Source of the DNA: Mesorhizobium_K quangtriensis | GTDB taxonomy: Bacteria > Pseudomonadota > Alphaproteobacteria > Rhizobiales > Rhizobiaceae | NCBI RefSeq assembly: GCF_040081925.1 | Contig: NZ_JBEBMF010000002.1 | Span: 682,001 to 746,000 of the forward strand | Direction of reading: 5' to 3' | DNA length: 64,000 bases | Shown here: positions 26,690 to 37,700 of the stretch, piece after piece | Layout: every line of letters begins with the position of its first letter | Numbering within the stretch: the stretch's first letter is position 1 | The notes under the pieces: generated by a model | Database searches by the model: none | What the model was told of the DNA's origin: nothing | What the model saw: the letters and a program-made list of their open reading frames with translations, nothing else | Made by a program: the position numbers and the translations under genes

Positions 26690-29600
26690 ATGGCGAAGGG
26701 GGCAAGGGACAGCAGCGCGCGGCAATCGGGGCGGTTCAGAATACCGCTCTCCCTGAAATTCGCGACCGTGATCGTGACGCTGGTAGCCCTGTTGTTGCTG
26801 GCCGGCGGCGCACTTTCGCTCTGGCGCAGCTATGAAGAAACCCGGCGCTCCGCCCTCGCCATCGACCAGCAGAAGGCCGTAGCGCTGGCCCAGCAGGTCG
26901 AAGGCTTGATGACAAGCCTCGAAAGCCAGCTTGCCTGGACGGCGCAGCCCGACTGGAAGGCTGCAGGCCTGGAACAACAGCGGGCGGACTTCGCGCGCAT
27001 ACTGCGGCAGTTCCCGGCCGTCACAGAGCTTTTCTACATCAACAACAGGGGCCTCGAGCAACTGAAGGTCTCGCGGCTGGTGCCGGACTCGATCGCCAGC
27101 CAGATCAGCCGCGCAAACGAGCCGCGTTTCAAGGAAACGGTGGAGTCCGGGACGTGGTTCGGCCCGGTCTATTTGCGCAATGGCGCTGACCTCTCGGGCA
27201 CTGTCGGCATAGCGCATACGGATGGCGGCGTGACCGTGGCCGAACTGGACCTGGCTTTCCTGGGCGAGCCAGTGAGGGCAGCGACGGCGGGCGGCGGTCA
27301 GGCATTCATCATCGACGGTACCGGGAGGCTGATCGCCCATCCCGAGCGCTACCCCGTGAGCGGCGACAACGACCTTTCCGCGCTGCCGCAGGTGAAGACA
27401 GCGTTGGCCGTCGGCGGTACCGGAACCTTCACGGATGCGGCGGGACTCGAGAACGCAGCGCCGTCGTTCGCAGCCTATGCGCAACTGCCGCGCCTCGGCT
27501 GGATGGCTTTCGTCCAGACATCAGAGGAAGAGGCGCTGTCGCCATTCCACCTGCTACTATGGCAGACCCTGTTGCTGCTCGGCATCGGAATTCTGTCGGC
27601 GGCGATCATCGGCATCTGGATGGCCCGTCGGGTCGCCAAGCCGATCCAAAGCCTGGTCGTGAGTACCGAAAGGCTCGGCGAAGGCGACCTCACGCAGCGC
27701 GTTTCCATCCGCCGGCGAGACGAGATCGGTGCACTCGCAGAGAACTTCAACGCGATGGCAAGCCGCCTGCAGCAGAGCCAGCGAGGCCTTGCTGCCAGGG
27801 CGGACGACCGAGCGCTCGGCCTGGACGTGACGCTCCAGCAGCAGACTCTGACGGCGGGCGTACTGAAGGCGATCGGCCAGTCCGGCCTCAGTCTCGAAAC
27901 CATTCTCGAAACGCTCATTTCGTCGGCCGTAGAACTCTGCGACGCCGCGCGCGGGTCCGTCTGGCTGATGGATGGAAAAAGCCTGAAGCTGGCCGCGCAG
28001 GCAGGCTATTCGGATGGATGGCTGGAGGACGCCAAGGCCACGATTCTGGATGTGGCCATCGACGCGAGTTCGCCGCAAGGGCTCGCGGCCTATCTCGGTC
28101 AACTGGTCTCGGTGGAGGACCTGCCCGGCGACCACCGTTTCTCCCTCGACGCCAAGCCCGGCTATGCGGGCGACAGGGCAGGCATCGCCGTTCCACTACA
28201 ACGCGATAACACCGTCGAGGGCGTGATCTGGCTGTCGCACCAGGAAATGTCGCCATTCACTGACCGTCAGGCCGGACTGGCGCACGGCTTTGCCGACCAA
28301 GGCCTGATCGCGATCGAGAACGCCAGGCTGATCGGTACGATCGACGAGCGCGACCGAAAGATCGCCAGGATGCGTAGCGAGCAAAACGCCATGGCCGATG
28401 TTGTCCATGCGGCGTCTGCCGCGCCGGGCGACGCGACGCGCGTATTCGACGCGGTCGTGCAGACGGCGTCGAAATTCCCGGGCGCGGCGACGGCCTATCT
28501 GCTTAGGCTCGACGGAGAGACTGCGCAGGTCGCAGCGCAGCATGGCCTCGCGCCGGAAGCAGCCGAACGGCTCACCGGCCTTGCTGCCTCCCCTGGTCTG
28601 GTCGCGGCAAGGGCGCTTGCCGCCGGCGAACCAGTCGAGATCACCGGCATCACTGAAGCGTCGGGCCAGTCCGCCCTGCCGGACGCGAAAAGCGCTTTTG
28701 CGGTTCCCCTGTTCAAGCAGGGCAGGGCCATCGGCGTTCTAGCCATCGAGAGATCGGCCGGCGACAACCTGTCCGAGCGGCACGGCGCACGGCTCAAGGC
28801 CCTAGGGGATCAGGCGCTTGTAGCGATCGAGACCGTAGAGCTTGCCGAAACCATCGCGCGGCGCGACGGCACCATCAATGACATGCGCTCCGAGCAGTCT
28901 TCGGTCGCTAGGGTCGTTGACCTCGCCGCGAAATCTTCCGGCGACCCGCAGGCGGTGTTCGACGCCGCAGTGGCAACGGCCATGAAGTCGCTGGGAGCAA
29001 AAGCGGGCTACATAGGCCTGTTCGATGGCAATGTCCTTCGGTTGCGGGCGCATGGCGGCCTGTCGCCGGAGGTGGTGGAAAAGCTGTCCGCATTTCCTCC
29101 GGCAACGGCTGCGGCGCAGGCGTTTTCGTCCGGCGAACCGGTCGAAAGCGCTGAAGCTGTGGTCGACTCCAACCTCTGCGTCCTGCCAGACGCGCGCAGT
29201 GCGCTTGCCATTCCCCTTTCTCTGAATGGCTCAGCCATCGGCGTGATCTCCGTCGAACGGACGCAGGCTGGCAGCTGGCCGGAGCGCCACATCGAATTGC
29301 TTCGGGCACTTGGCGACCAGGTTCTCGTCGCAATCGAGAATGCGCGGTTGACCGACACGGTGCACGAGCGCGACCGCACGATTGCCGACATGCAGGCTGC
29401 GCATGCTGCGACGGTTGGGCAAATGAATGGGGAGCACATCGCGATCTTCGAGCAGATGCGCGCCGAACAGATGGGAATGGCCGAGGTCATGCGCGTGGCG
29501 GCAAGCTCGCCGTCCGATGCCGGACCAGTGCTTCGAGCAATCGTGGAAACGGCCAACAAGGTGTTCGGACAGGCAATTGCACGGCTGAGCCTGTTCGACG

Positions 29601-32600
29601 GCGCGCAACTTAGGCTTGCGACCAGCAGCAGTGTTTCCGCACAAGCTGGGGACGTCGATCCCGGGGCTACTGCCTCGCAAGCTTTCGCCTCCGGCGGTCC
29701 GATCGCGATTTCGGATGCGGAAAATGCGGACGCTCGCCATTCGCTCGCCATACCGATGGTGAGCAACGGCGCGTCCATCGGCGCACTTTCCGTAGAGCGC
29801 ACGGACACTGGCCGATTTGAGGATCGCCATGTCGAGTTCCTAGCGGCTCTGGGCGACCAGGCAGTCGCAGCGCTGGAAACCGCCCGGTTGTCAGCTGATC
29901 TCGAAACCCGCACAGGCGAACTGGCGACCGCCCTGGAGCGACGCGATTTCGCCGCTGGGCTGATCGAAGCAATCGCTGCGCCGTCGCTCGATCTCAAGGC
30001 TCTCTCGCTCTGGATCGCCAGCGACATCGCGTCCGCATGCGGAGCCGACGTGCAGATGTTCCGCCGTGCCGGCGACCGCTTCCTGCCGCTGCCGCCGAGT
30101 TCGCAAGCTGCTCCCGACCTTACCTCCTTCGTTGAACGCATCGCCGCAAGCGACGGCCCCTTCCGGTTCGTTGACACATCGGCGGAAGAAGAAGCGGCGG
30201 CGCGGTCGGTCTTCGGCATACCGCTGGTGTCGCGTGGCGCGATCGTCGGTGTGCTGGCGCTTTCGCGAGCAGATGCGGTTCCCTTCTCCGGGGAAGACGC
30301 TGCCAAGGCGTCACTTCATGCCGAGATAGCCGCCATTGCTATCGAGAAAACGATCCTCCTCGAAGAGGCGGAAAAGCGGCGGCAGGAAATCGCCGCCGCG
30401 CTGATGCAGAAATCGGCCGCGGCCGAGACGCTGAAGATCGTTGCGCGCGCGCCGTTCGATCTCCAGGCTGCGTTGCAGCAGATCACGTCGACGACGGCCG
30501 CCGCATGCAATGCGGATCAAGTGCTGATCCTGCGCCGGCTGGACGACCGATATCATCCAACGGCGGCATCCGGGGTTTCTGATGAAGACTGGAACAACCG
30601 GATCGGGAGCACCGCAAGCGCACTTGCCAAGCAGGCCGAAGTTCAAGGCGGTCTTGTCCGCAACGATGGCCTGCCGGGACATGATCACACCGAAGCGAGC
30701 GGCCCCTCCCTCGCCGTATCCTTGCTTCAAGATGGCCAAGTAATCGGCGCATTGATCGCAATGCGAAGCGAGATGTCGGCGTTCACGCCCGGTGAAATCG
30801 AACTTGCCGAAAGCCTTGCCGACGAGGCGGCGATTGCTATCAGCAAGACGGATCTCGAAAGCCGTCTGGCCGACAAGACCTGCAAGCTAGAGCAGGCGCT
30901 TTCGCATAACCTGTCCACGCGCGAAATCGTCGCGATAGCCGGAAAATCGATATCCGAGCCACAGCCGGGTTTCGAAGCCATCGTGGCAGCGGCGGCGCGG
31001 GAATGCGACGCCGATGCGGTCGTGCTGCTTCAGGCCACGGATGGCGACCCGCGGCGCCTATCGTCCTATGGCGACATCGATCCAGCGATTTCCAGCCTGA
31101 TCATGCAGAATCTCGCCGCCGATGCGCGGCCGCTGCATGCCGCGGAGCTTTCCGCCCTGCCGGACTTCGCCCAAGCGAACACCAAGGCGCCCGCCGGCGC
31201 GACGCTTGCCCTGCCGCTGATCCGCGACGACGCTACGATTGGTGCGCTCGTCCTTCTGCGCTGGACGGCTGGACTGTTCGGCGAGCGGCAGGCGGAACTG
31301 GCCGAAGTGCTGGCCGGACAGGCGCAGATCGCCCTCGTCGGCGCTGACCTGCACGACGCGTTCACCGAACGGTCCGCACAGTTCGCCGCAGCGCTCGACA
31401 GGCAAAGCGCGGTGGCGGACATCGCGCGCGTTGCCAGCCAATCCGGCATACGGCCAGGCTTCGACATCGGCGCCTTGTTGCATGGCATGGCCAGCGCGGC
31501 ACGACGTCTCGGAGCGGCCGATGTCGCCGCCGTCTACCTGCGAACCGACGATGGCTATCGCCTCGCCGCCAATGACGGCATGGATGAGGCGCAGCGCGAG
31601 CAGGAAGCGCAGCAGCTTTACGTTGCTTCCAACGACACGCTTGTCGGCAGCGCCGTTCTCGCGCGCGAAACCATCCATCTTTCCGCGGCAGAGGGAATAG
31701 CACCGCAATCTGCACAGGCCGCCCTTTGCGTGCCAATGATACGCGGAGGGGAAGCTGCCGGCGTGTTCGTGCTGACCCGCATGTCCCCCGGCGCTTTTGA
31801 TGACCGGCAGGTCGAGCTGGTACAGACCTTTGCCGATCAGGCGGTTGCCGCGATCGACGGCTCGCGCCTGACGAAAGAGGTCGCAGCGTTGACCGCAGAG
31901 ATCGCGGACGCGCGGCTGCAGCAGGATGCCGTTGCCGACATTGCCAGCGCCACCAGCGCGTCGGCCTATGATCTCAACAGCCTGCTCCAGTCAATGCTGG
32001 CGGCGGCGATGCGTCTCAGCAACGCAAGGACCGCGCGGCTATATCTCAAGGACGGCAATGCGTTCGGACTTGCGGCGGCGCTCGGCACCACACCCGAGCA
32101 GCGCGCGTTCGAAAGCGCGAATCCACCCGCGCCCGGCGACGGAACATGGCTCGGTCGTGGTGCGGCGGAACAGGCGGTCGTTCACCTTCCGGAGGTTCCC
32201 GCCAGCGCCGGGCTCGAAATGGCGCGCTTCGGCCAAACCGGAAGTGCGCTCTGCGTGCCTCTGCTGCGCGGCGGCGAAACGCTCGGACTGATAGCGCTGG
32301 CCCGGAGCCAGCTCGGCTCATTCGACGACCGGCAGGTCGAACTCGTCAGGACATTCGCCGACCAGGCCATCATCGCGATCGAGAACACACGTCTTCTGGC
32401 GGAGACCGGCAGGCGTTCGGACGAGGTCGCACTCCTGCTGGAGAAGATGGACGCGGCCCGCCGACGGCTTTCGGAAAGCGAGAGGCTTGCCGCGCTCGGA
32501 GAGGCTACCGCCGGCATCATGCACGAGGTTCGCGCGCCGGTGACTTTCGTCGGCGAGTTCGGCAGCCGCTCTCAGGTGATGTTGGACGACATCCGACGCG

Positions 32601-33328
32601 TTCTGGAAGCGGCGATCATCGACCAGGATACGCGTGGGCGGGTTGAGGAGCTCGCCGACACGTTGTCAGACAACATCAAGGAAGGTGCCGAATACGCCCG
32701 CCGCGCCGATTCCATCATCCGCAACATGCTGGAGCATGCGCGCGAAGGCGGCGGTGAACACCGGCTCGTCGATATCAACACCGTGGTCGACGAGAGCCTC
32801 GGTCTGGCCTATCACGGCGCTCGGGCGGAACGCCGGAACTTCGATATCGCGCTGGAAAAGGTGTTCGATCCGGGAGCCGGCACGGTCGACCTGTATCCGC
32901 AGGACATCACGCGCGTGCTGCTAAACCTGATCGCGAACGGCTTCGACGCCACCGAAGAGCGTGTCGCCGCGAATGGCAGCGGCTACCAACCCGTGCTCGC
33001 GGCCTCGACGCGGAACCTGGGCGACGCGGTCGAGATCAGGATTCGCGACAACGGAACCGGCATCCCCGACCAGGTGCGGACGCGCGTCTTCGAGCCGTTC
33101 TTCACCACCAAGCCCGCCGGGCTGGGCGCCGGGCTCGGCCTGTCGCTCAGCCGCGACATCATCGTGAAGCAGCATGCTGGGACAATCGAGATCGAGACCG
33201 AACAGGGTGCGTTCACGGAGGTTCGGATTGTGCTGCCGCGCAGTGCAGCCTCGCTCGCGATTCAGGTGGCCGAAGCGCAAGTCGAAGCGGCTGCTCGGCC
33301 GCCGGAGGCGATGCATCAATCGAGCTGA
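26690..33328 (+). CDS. Giant membrane histidine kinase with nine tandem GAF-like domains
   Basis: A 2212-residue sensor kinase. In order: membrane helix about 20-46; periplasmic Cache-like sensor about 50-280 (WFGPVYLRNGADL, FIIDGTGRLIAHPER); membrane helix about 286-312; HAMP about 313-365; then nine GAF-like units at about 387-547, 567-718, 739-887, 928-1067, 1087-1225, 1245-1389, 1412-1553, 1574-1725 and 1748-1903. Most end in a DQ(A/V)xxAIExxRL-like helix and are joined by short coiled coils. The kinase core has His1945 (GIMHEVRAPVTFV), an N-box LLNLIANGFDAT, DNGTGIP and GLGAGLGLSLSRDI. No receiver domain is present and no response regulator lies in the window. The tail overlaps the convergent transpeptidase-like gene by 13 bp. 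What the GAF units bind is unknown. Confidence 0.9.
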   Translation: MAKGARDSSARQSGRFRIPLSLKFATVIVTLVALLLLAGGALSLWRSYEETRRSALAIDQQKAVALAQQVEGLMTSLESQLAWTAQPDWKAAGLEQQRADFARILRQFPAVTELFYINNRGLEQLKVSRLVPDSIASQISRANEPRFKETVESGTWFGPVYLRNGADLSGTVGIAHTDGGVTVAELDLAFLGEPVRAATAGGGQAFIIDGTGRLIAHPERYPVSGDNDLSALPQVKTALAVGGTGTFTDAAGLENAAPSFAAYAQLPRLGWMAFVQTSEEEALSPFHLLLWQTLLLLGIGILSAAIIGIWMARRVAKPIQSLVVSTERLGEGDLTQRVSIRRRDEIGALAENFNAMASRLQQSQRGLAARADDRALGLDVTLQQQTLTAGVLKAIGQSGLSLETILETLISSAVELCDAARGSVWLMDGKSLKLAAQAGYSDGWLEDAKATILDVAIDASSPQGLAAYLGQLVSVEDLPGDHRFSLDAKPGYAGDRAGIAVPLQRDNTVEGVIWLSHQEMSPFTDRQAGLAHGFADQGLIAIENARLIGTIDERDRKIARMRSEQNAMADVVHAASAAPGDATRVFDAVVQTASKFPGAATAYLLRLDGETAQVAAQHGLAPEAAERLTGLAASPGLVAARALAAGEPVEITGITEASGQSALPDAKSAFAVPLFKQGRAIGVLAIERSAGDNLSERHGARLKALGDQALVAIETVELAETIARRDGTINDMRSEQSSVARVVDLAAKSSGDPQAVFDAAVATAMKSLGAKAGYIGLFDGNVLRLRAHGGLSPEVVEKLSAFPPATAAAQAFSSGEPVESAEAVVDSNLCVLPDARSALAIPLSLNGSAIGVISVERTQAGSWPERHIELLRALGDQVLVAIENARLTDTVHERDRTIADMQAAHAATVGQMNGEHIAIFEQMRAEQMGMAEVMRVAASSPSDAGPVLRAIVETANKVFGQAIARLSLFDGAQLRLATSSSVSAQAGDVDPGATASQAFASGGPIAISDAENADARHSLAIPMVSNGASIGALSVERTDTGRFEDRHVEFLAALGDQAVAALETARLSADLETRTGELATALERRDFAAGLIEAIAAPSLDLKALSLWIASDIASACGADVQMFRRAGDRFLPLPPSSQAAPDLTSFVERIAASDGPFRFVDTSAEEEAAARSVFGIPLVSRGAIVGVLALSRADAVPFSGEDAAKASLHAEIAAIAIEKTILLEEAEKRRQEIAAALMQKSAAAETLKIVARAPFDLQAALQQITSTTAAACNADQVLILRRLDDRYHPTAASGVSDEDWNNRIGSTASALAKQAEVQGGLVRNDGLPGHDHTEASGPSLAVSLLQDGQVIGALIAMRSEMSAFTPGEIELAESLADEAAIAISKTDLESRLADKTCKLEQALSHNLSTREIVAIAGKSISEPQPGFEAIVAAAARECDADAVVLLQATDGDPRRLSSYGDIDPAISSLIMQNLAADARPLHAAELSALPDFAQANTKAPAGATLALPLIRDDATIGALVLLRWTAGLFGERQAELAEVLAGQAQIALVGADLHDAFTERSAQFAAALDRQSAVADIARVASQSGIRPGFDIGALLHGMASAARRLGAADVAAVYLRTDDGYRLAANDGMDEAQREQEAQQLYVASNDTLVGSAVLARETIHLSAAEGIAPQSAQAALCVPMIRGGEAAGVFVLTRMSPGAFDDRQVELVQTFADQAVAAIDGSRLTKEVAALTAEIADARLQQDAVADIASATSASAYDLNSLLQSMLAAAMRLSNARTARLYLKDGNAFGLAAALGTTPEQRAFESANPPAPGDGTWLGRGAAEQAVVHLPEVPASAGLEMARFGQTGSALCVPLLRGGETLGLIALARSQLGSFDDRQVELVRTFADQAIIAIENTRLLAETGRRSDEVALLLEKMDAARRRLSESERLAALGEATAGIMHEVRAPVTFVGEFGSRSQVMLDDIRRVLEAAIIDQDTRGRVEELADTLSDNIKEGAEYARRADSIIRNMLEHAREGGGEHRLVDINTVVDESLGLAYHGARAERRNFDIALEKVFDPGAGTVDLYPQDITRVLLNLIANGFDATEERVAANGSGYQPVLAASTRNLGDAVEIRIRDNGTGIPDQVRTRVFEPFFTTKPAGLGAGLGLSLSRDIIVKQHAGTIEIETEQGAFTEVRIVLPRSAASLAIQVAEAQVEAAARPPEAMHQSS

Positions 33329-34728
33329 AGCAGTTCGGCGATCCGTGCGTCCCTGCCCTGCGTGTCGCGGCGGAAATGCACGGTCCCGTCACGGTTCGCC
33401 CAGGCGGTGACGAAGGTAACGAAAAGCGGCAGCGGCTTTTCGAAAGCCATCGTCGTCGGCTTGCCGGCGGCAAGCGCGGAAACCAGTGCGTCGCCCTCCC
33501 CGGTGCCCTTGGCGACAAGCTTGGCCAGCGCCCCGGCGTCAGAGACCGCGACCATGCGTTCACCCGCTTCGCCGCCGATCCGGTCTATGAACGAGGAGTT
33601 GACGTTCAGCACTTCCGTGCCGGGCCTTGCCGGATCGATATCGACGCCGACGATTTCGCCCTGGAATGTGGGAAGCGATCCCGGCGCGCCGGTCACGTTG
33701 ACGAACGTCTCGGAACGGCCGTCCTGCACGACCTTCACCTCCCCGGCCGCGAGGTTGATGTAGACGTGATTTGGGCCGAGGTCCCGGTTCTGCCAGCGCC
33801 GCCGCTCAAGGTTGACCTTGATCTGGCGTATACGGTGCGACACCGGCACTGCCATCTCCACAAGCGTCGCGCGGTCGATATCGCCCGTGATCTCAAGCCC
33901 GTGCCGCGCCTGGAACGATTGCACTGCCGCCACCATACCGCCATCGAAGGCACCGCCGCCGAGATCTGACAGCGGCAGATCGCCGGAGAGCATGAGCAGC
34001 GTGCGCATATCGTTGATGCGCGGATCGCTGGAGCCTGCCTCTATTTCCGCCCCGTCCGCATCGATGACCGGCCAGCGTCCAGACGCCTCAATGCGGTCGA
34101 ACTCGCTGAGCTTGGCGATGAGCCGCACATAGCGATAGTCTTCGTTCAGCAGGGCGCCGGCAAAGTCACGCAGGTTTTCGGCGGCTTCCGCGCCGGCCAC
34201 ATAGTCGGCCGGCGTCATTGGCAGAGGATCAACGGCGTTTTCCGTCGGTGCAAGCGCCGGGCCGATGCGCCCGTTGGCAAGGTCGCCGCCAAAATCCACC
34301 ACCGCGCCTGATAGCAGCATGTCGAGCCGCGCGAGATCGCCGGGATCGGTCGAGCCCATCAGCGCCTCGATGTCGTCGACATGATAGAAGTCCGGCGACA
34401 GGCCGTTGACGCCGGAAATCTTGAGTTCGGAAAGCAACGCCTTCGCCTTGGTCTTCGGGGCAGCGTCCCGAACCCAGATCGGCTTGAAGTCGCGCACGAC
34501 ATAGATGTCGCGGATGGCGTCCAGATCGGCGTTCGCCGCGGCAGAGCCGGTATCCGCCGCACCTGACTGGAACATGGCGCGCAGGGATTCCGCGACGAGG
34601 GCGTTGTCTTCGGCTGCGTGGGCGGCGACCCAAAGCGAAGCCAGCAAGGTCAACGACAGCGCAACAGATAGTCTGCTCAAAGCTGCTGTGCTTCGGGCCA
34701 CTGCATGGCGCATCGTGTCGGTACTCAC
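33316..34728 (-). CDS. YcbB-type L,D-transpeptidase homologue lacking the catalytic core (probable pseudoenzyme)
   Basis: A 470-residue exported protein (GTG start overlapping the adhesin stop; ATG at 34713 is an alternative). A signal peptide ends near AHA-AED. It follows the YcbB/LdtD layout: N-terminal scaffold domain, peptidoglycan-binding domain at about 235-295 (VQSFQARHGLEITGDIDRATL), LERRRWQNRDLG, then the beginning of a YkuD fold (HVYINLAAGEVKVVQDG). The segment that should carry the HGT and SHGCIR motifs is missing or altered: ERMVAVSDAGALAKL stands where HGCxRVxDxxxLAxxL is expected, putting Met392 at the catalytic Cys. The C-terminal subdomain (FVTAWANRDGTVHFRRDTQGRDARI) is retained. 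It is immediately downstream of the RTX adhesin and probably translationally coupled to it. Confidence 0.85.
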   Translation of the reverse strand: MSTDTMRHAVARSTAALSRLSVALSLTLLASLWVAAHAAEDNALVAESLRAMFQSGAADTGSAAANADLDAIRDIYVVRDFKPIWVRDAAPKTKAKALLSELKISGVNGLSPDFYHVDDIEALMGSTDPGDLARLDMLLSGAVVDFGGDLANGRIGPALAPTENAVDPLPMTPADYVAGAEAAENLRDFAGALLNEDYRYVRLIAKLSEFDRIEASGRWPVIDADGAEIEAGSSDPRINDMRTLLMLSGDLPLSDLGGGAFDGGMVAAVQSFQARHGLEITGDIDRATLVEMAVPVSHRIRQIKVNLERRRWQNRDLGPNHVYINLAAGEVKVVQDGRSETFVNVTGAPGSLPTFQGEIVGVDIDPARPGTEVLNVNSSFIDRIGGEAGERMVAVSDAGALAKLVAKGTGEGDALVSALAAGKPTTMAFEKPLPLFVTFVTAWANRDGTVHFRRDTQGRDARIAELLQLD

Positions 34729-37700
34729 ACGAGCGTCATCGCCACGACATGCTGCTGCTCGGCGCTGTCGTAGAATATGTCGACGCTGGAACTGTTGTAT
34801 TCGACGCCCTGCAGATAGGCGATCACCTGCGTGTCCAGCATCAGGTTGCTGTCACCGCTGTCAGGGGCGCTTTCGGCTAGATAGAACTGACTGTTCTCCT
34901 CATAGCCTCGCAGGAGAATAGCGTTGTTGTCAGCGCCGAAATCGAGGATCTCGTCGATGCCTGTTTCCCCGGCGTATAGGATGAACTCATCGTATCCAGC
35001 GCCGCCGGTAAGCGTATCGCTTCCGTCGCCACCAAAAAGCTGGTCGTCGCCCTCGCCGCCAAGAAGCGTGTCGCTGCCGGCACCACCGTCGAGGACGTCA
35101 TTTCCTTCGCCGCCATCCAGTTCGTCGTCGTCGTCCAGTCCGATGAACAAGTTATCGAATTCGTCACCGATCATGACGTCGTCGAACCGCGTGCCAACCG
35201 CACCATCGATGTTGGATATCAGGTCTGTATCGCCAAAACCGTCCTTGGCGGTGCCGGCGACGAGATTGACGACGGCCCCCTCCAGACCGCCATATCGTTC
35301 GTCACGATCGTATCGGACGGTATCGAAACCGCCTCCGCCATTGATGACGTCGGCTCCGGCCAAACCACGAAAAGCGTTGTCATTGGCATCGCCTGTAAAC
35401 GTATCCGCCCAATGCGACCCGCGCAGCGCCTCGATGTTGGCGAAGGTTTCGGAATTGCCATAAGTGTCCGTTCCGATTCCGGCTGAGAGATCGACGACGG
35501 CACCCAGCAAGCCATCCTCGTTGTGGAACGAAACCTGATCCCAGCCTTCGCCGCCATCGTAATCATCGCCGCCACGGCCGCCGAGGAAGAAATTGTCGCC
35601 GGCATCGCCGATCAGCGTGTCGCCATAGGTGGAGCCTTCGAGGTCCTCGATGCCTTCGAGGGTTTCCGGATTGCCGTAGGTGTCGGTTGCCACGCCTTCG
35701 GCCAGATTGACATAGGCGCCTGTTCCGCCGGTTTCGTCGACGAAGCTGACCATGTCCCAGCCCTCGCCACCGAAAAACGCGTCCTTGCCTGCGCCCCCGA
35801 CAAGATAGTCGTCGCCATCGCCGCCAAACAGAAAATCGTCGCCGTCGCCGCCAATCAGGTCGTCCGCGCCGGCACGTCCGACGATCGTGTCGGATGCACT
35901 GGTGCCCTCAAGCGGGTTACCGTTTTGATACGTGTCGTCGCCCGGTGTTCCCAGGATGATGTTATTGTCGCCGGCGCCGGTGATGGTGATCGTCACCACC
36001 TTCGAATCCGATGCATTAGAGGCACCAGAGTCGTCCGTGACTGTCACGGTATAGGAGAAGGTGATTGTCTCTCCTGCATTGAGAAACTGCACCAGACCGT
36101 TGTCGACACTGTAGTCCCAGCCGGTGCTATCCACCGTGAAGCGCGACGTCAGCGCAATTATCTCCGAGGCGCTCAACACCGAGGTCAGATCACCATTCGA
36201 CCAGACCGGGCCAGTCAGCAGCGAAGCAGCGGGTGTCAAGACATCGCTTGTGTCCGGGTCGCTGAACGAAAGCGTACCGCTCGTGGTGAGGTCGCCCGAT
36301 ACGACGTCCACATCTTCTGTGACGCTGCCGATCGGGGCAGCAGTCATCACAGGCGCGTCGTTTGTGCCGGTGACGGTGACGGTGATCATCTTGGTGATCA
36401 AGCCGCCTTTCTGGTCATCCAGCGTGAAGGTGAAGCTCTCGACCTTCTGTTGACCTTCCGCCAAATACTCGACCGCCGACGCCGCAACCGTGTACGTCCA
36501 GGTCAGCTTGCCGCCCGTACCGGCACCCGTCGTGTCACTGTCCTTCACTGCGCTGAGGGTACCGAGAGTCGCGCCGACCGGCGTCCCTACCGCCGAGACC
36601 AAGTGCACGTCCGCCAGATCGACATCGCTGAACGTGATCTCGCCGCTGTCCGTCAGGTTACCCGTAGGCACGACGGTCATCTCCGTCACGCCGCCCAAAA
36701 GGTCTTCAGCCACAATCACAGGCGCGTCGTTTGTGCCCGTGATCGTCACCGCAATCGTCTTGGGAATCAGACCACCATTGCCATCGTCCAGCGTGATGCT
36801 GAAGCTCTCGACCTTCTGTTGCCCTTCCGCCAGATACTCGACCGCCGACGCCGCAACCGTGTACGTCCAGGTCAGCTTGCCGCCCGTACCGGCACCCGTC
36901 GTGTCGCTGTCCTTCACTGCGCTCAGGGTACCGAGAGTCGCGCCCACAGGCGTCCCTACCGCCGAGACCAAGTGCACGTCCGTCAGATCGACGTCGCTGA
37001 ACGTGATCTCGCCGCTGTCCGTCAGATTCACCAGAACGGGACTTTCCGGCGAGAGCTCTGTCACGCCCCCGTCGAGATCCTCTGCCACAATAACCGGCAC
37101 GTCGTTGGTGCCGTAGATGGTGATTACGATCTGTTGCGCGCTTGAGGTGTCGCTCGCACTGACCCCGCTGTCGTCCTTGACCGAGACCGTGTAGGTGATC
37201 GTCAGCATCTCGCCATCGGCCAGATAATCCAGCGCACTATCTGTGACGATATACGTCCAGGTCGCGCTGTTCGTCGTCTGGTCCACGGCGCCGATCACAA
37301 GTGTGCCCGGATTGGGCACTGACTGTCCGCCGTTGCTCCAGACTACCGAGGGTGTCCCCGGCGTCGGTATGCTGTGTTCGTCGGTGGTATCGACGTCGCT
37401 GAACCGGATCGTGCCGTCTGCCGTCAGTTCCGTTAACGAACTGGTCGTCTCGGACTGCTCGGTGATCGTATCGGTCAGGACCGACGTCGCTTCGATCACA
37501 GGCACGTCGTTCGTGCCGGTGACAGTGACCACGATGTTCACGACGTTCGAGGCGACGCCATGCTGGTCCGTGGCCTGAACCTGGATCGTCACCTCCCGCG
37601 TCTCGCCTTCGGCAAGGTCCTGGAAGGCCGTACCCGGATCAAACGTCAGCGTTGTACCATCAATAGATGCGCTGCCCTCCAACGGCGAACCGACGATCGC

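Noticed and set aside
33316..34728. Calling the transpeptidase-like gene a pseudogene
   Set aside because: No frameshift or internal stop; the signal peptide, peptidoglycan-binding domain and C-terminal subdomain are intact, so a maintained pseudoenzyme is more likely than a decaying gene.
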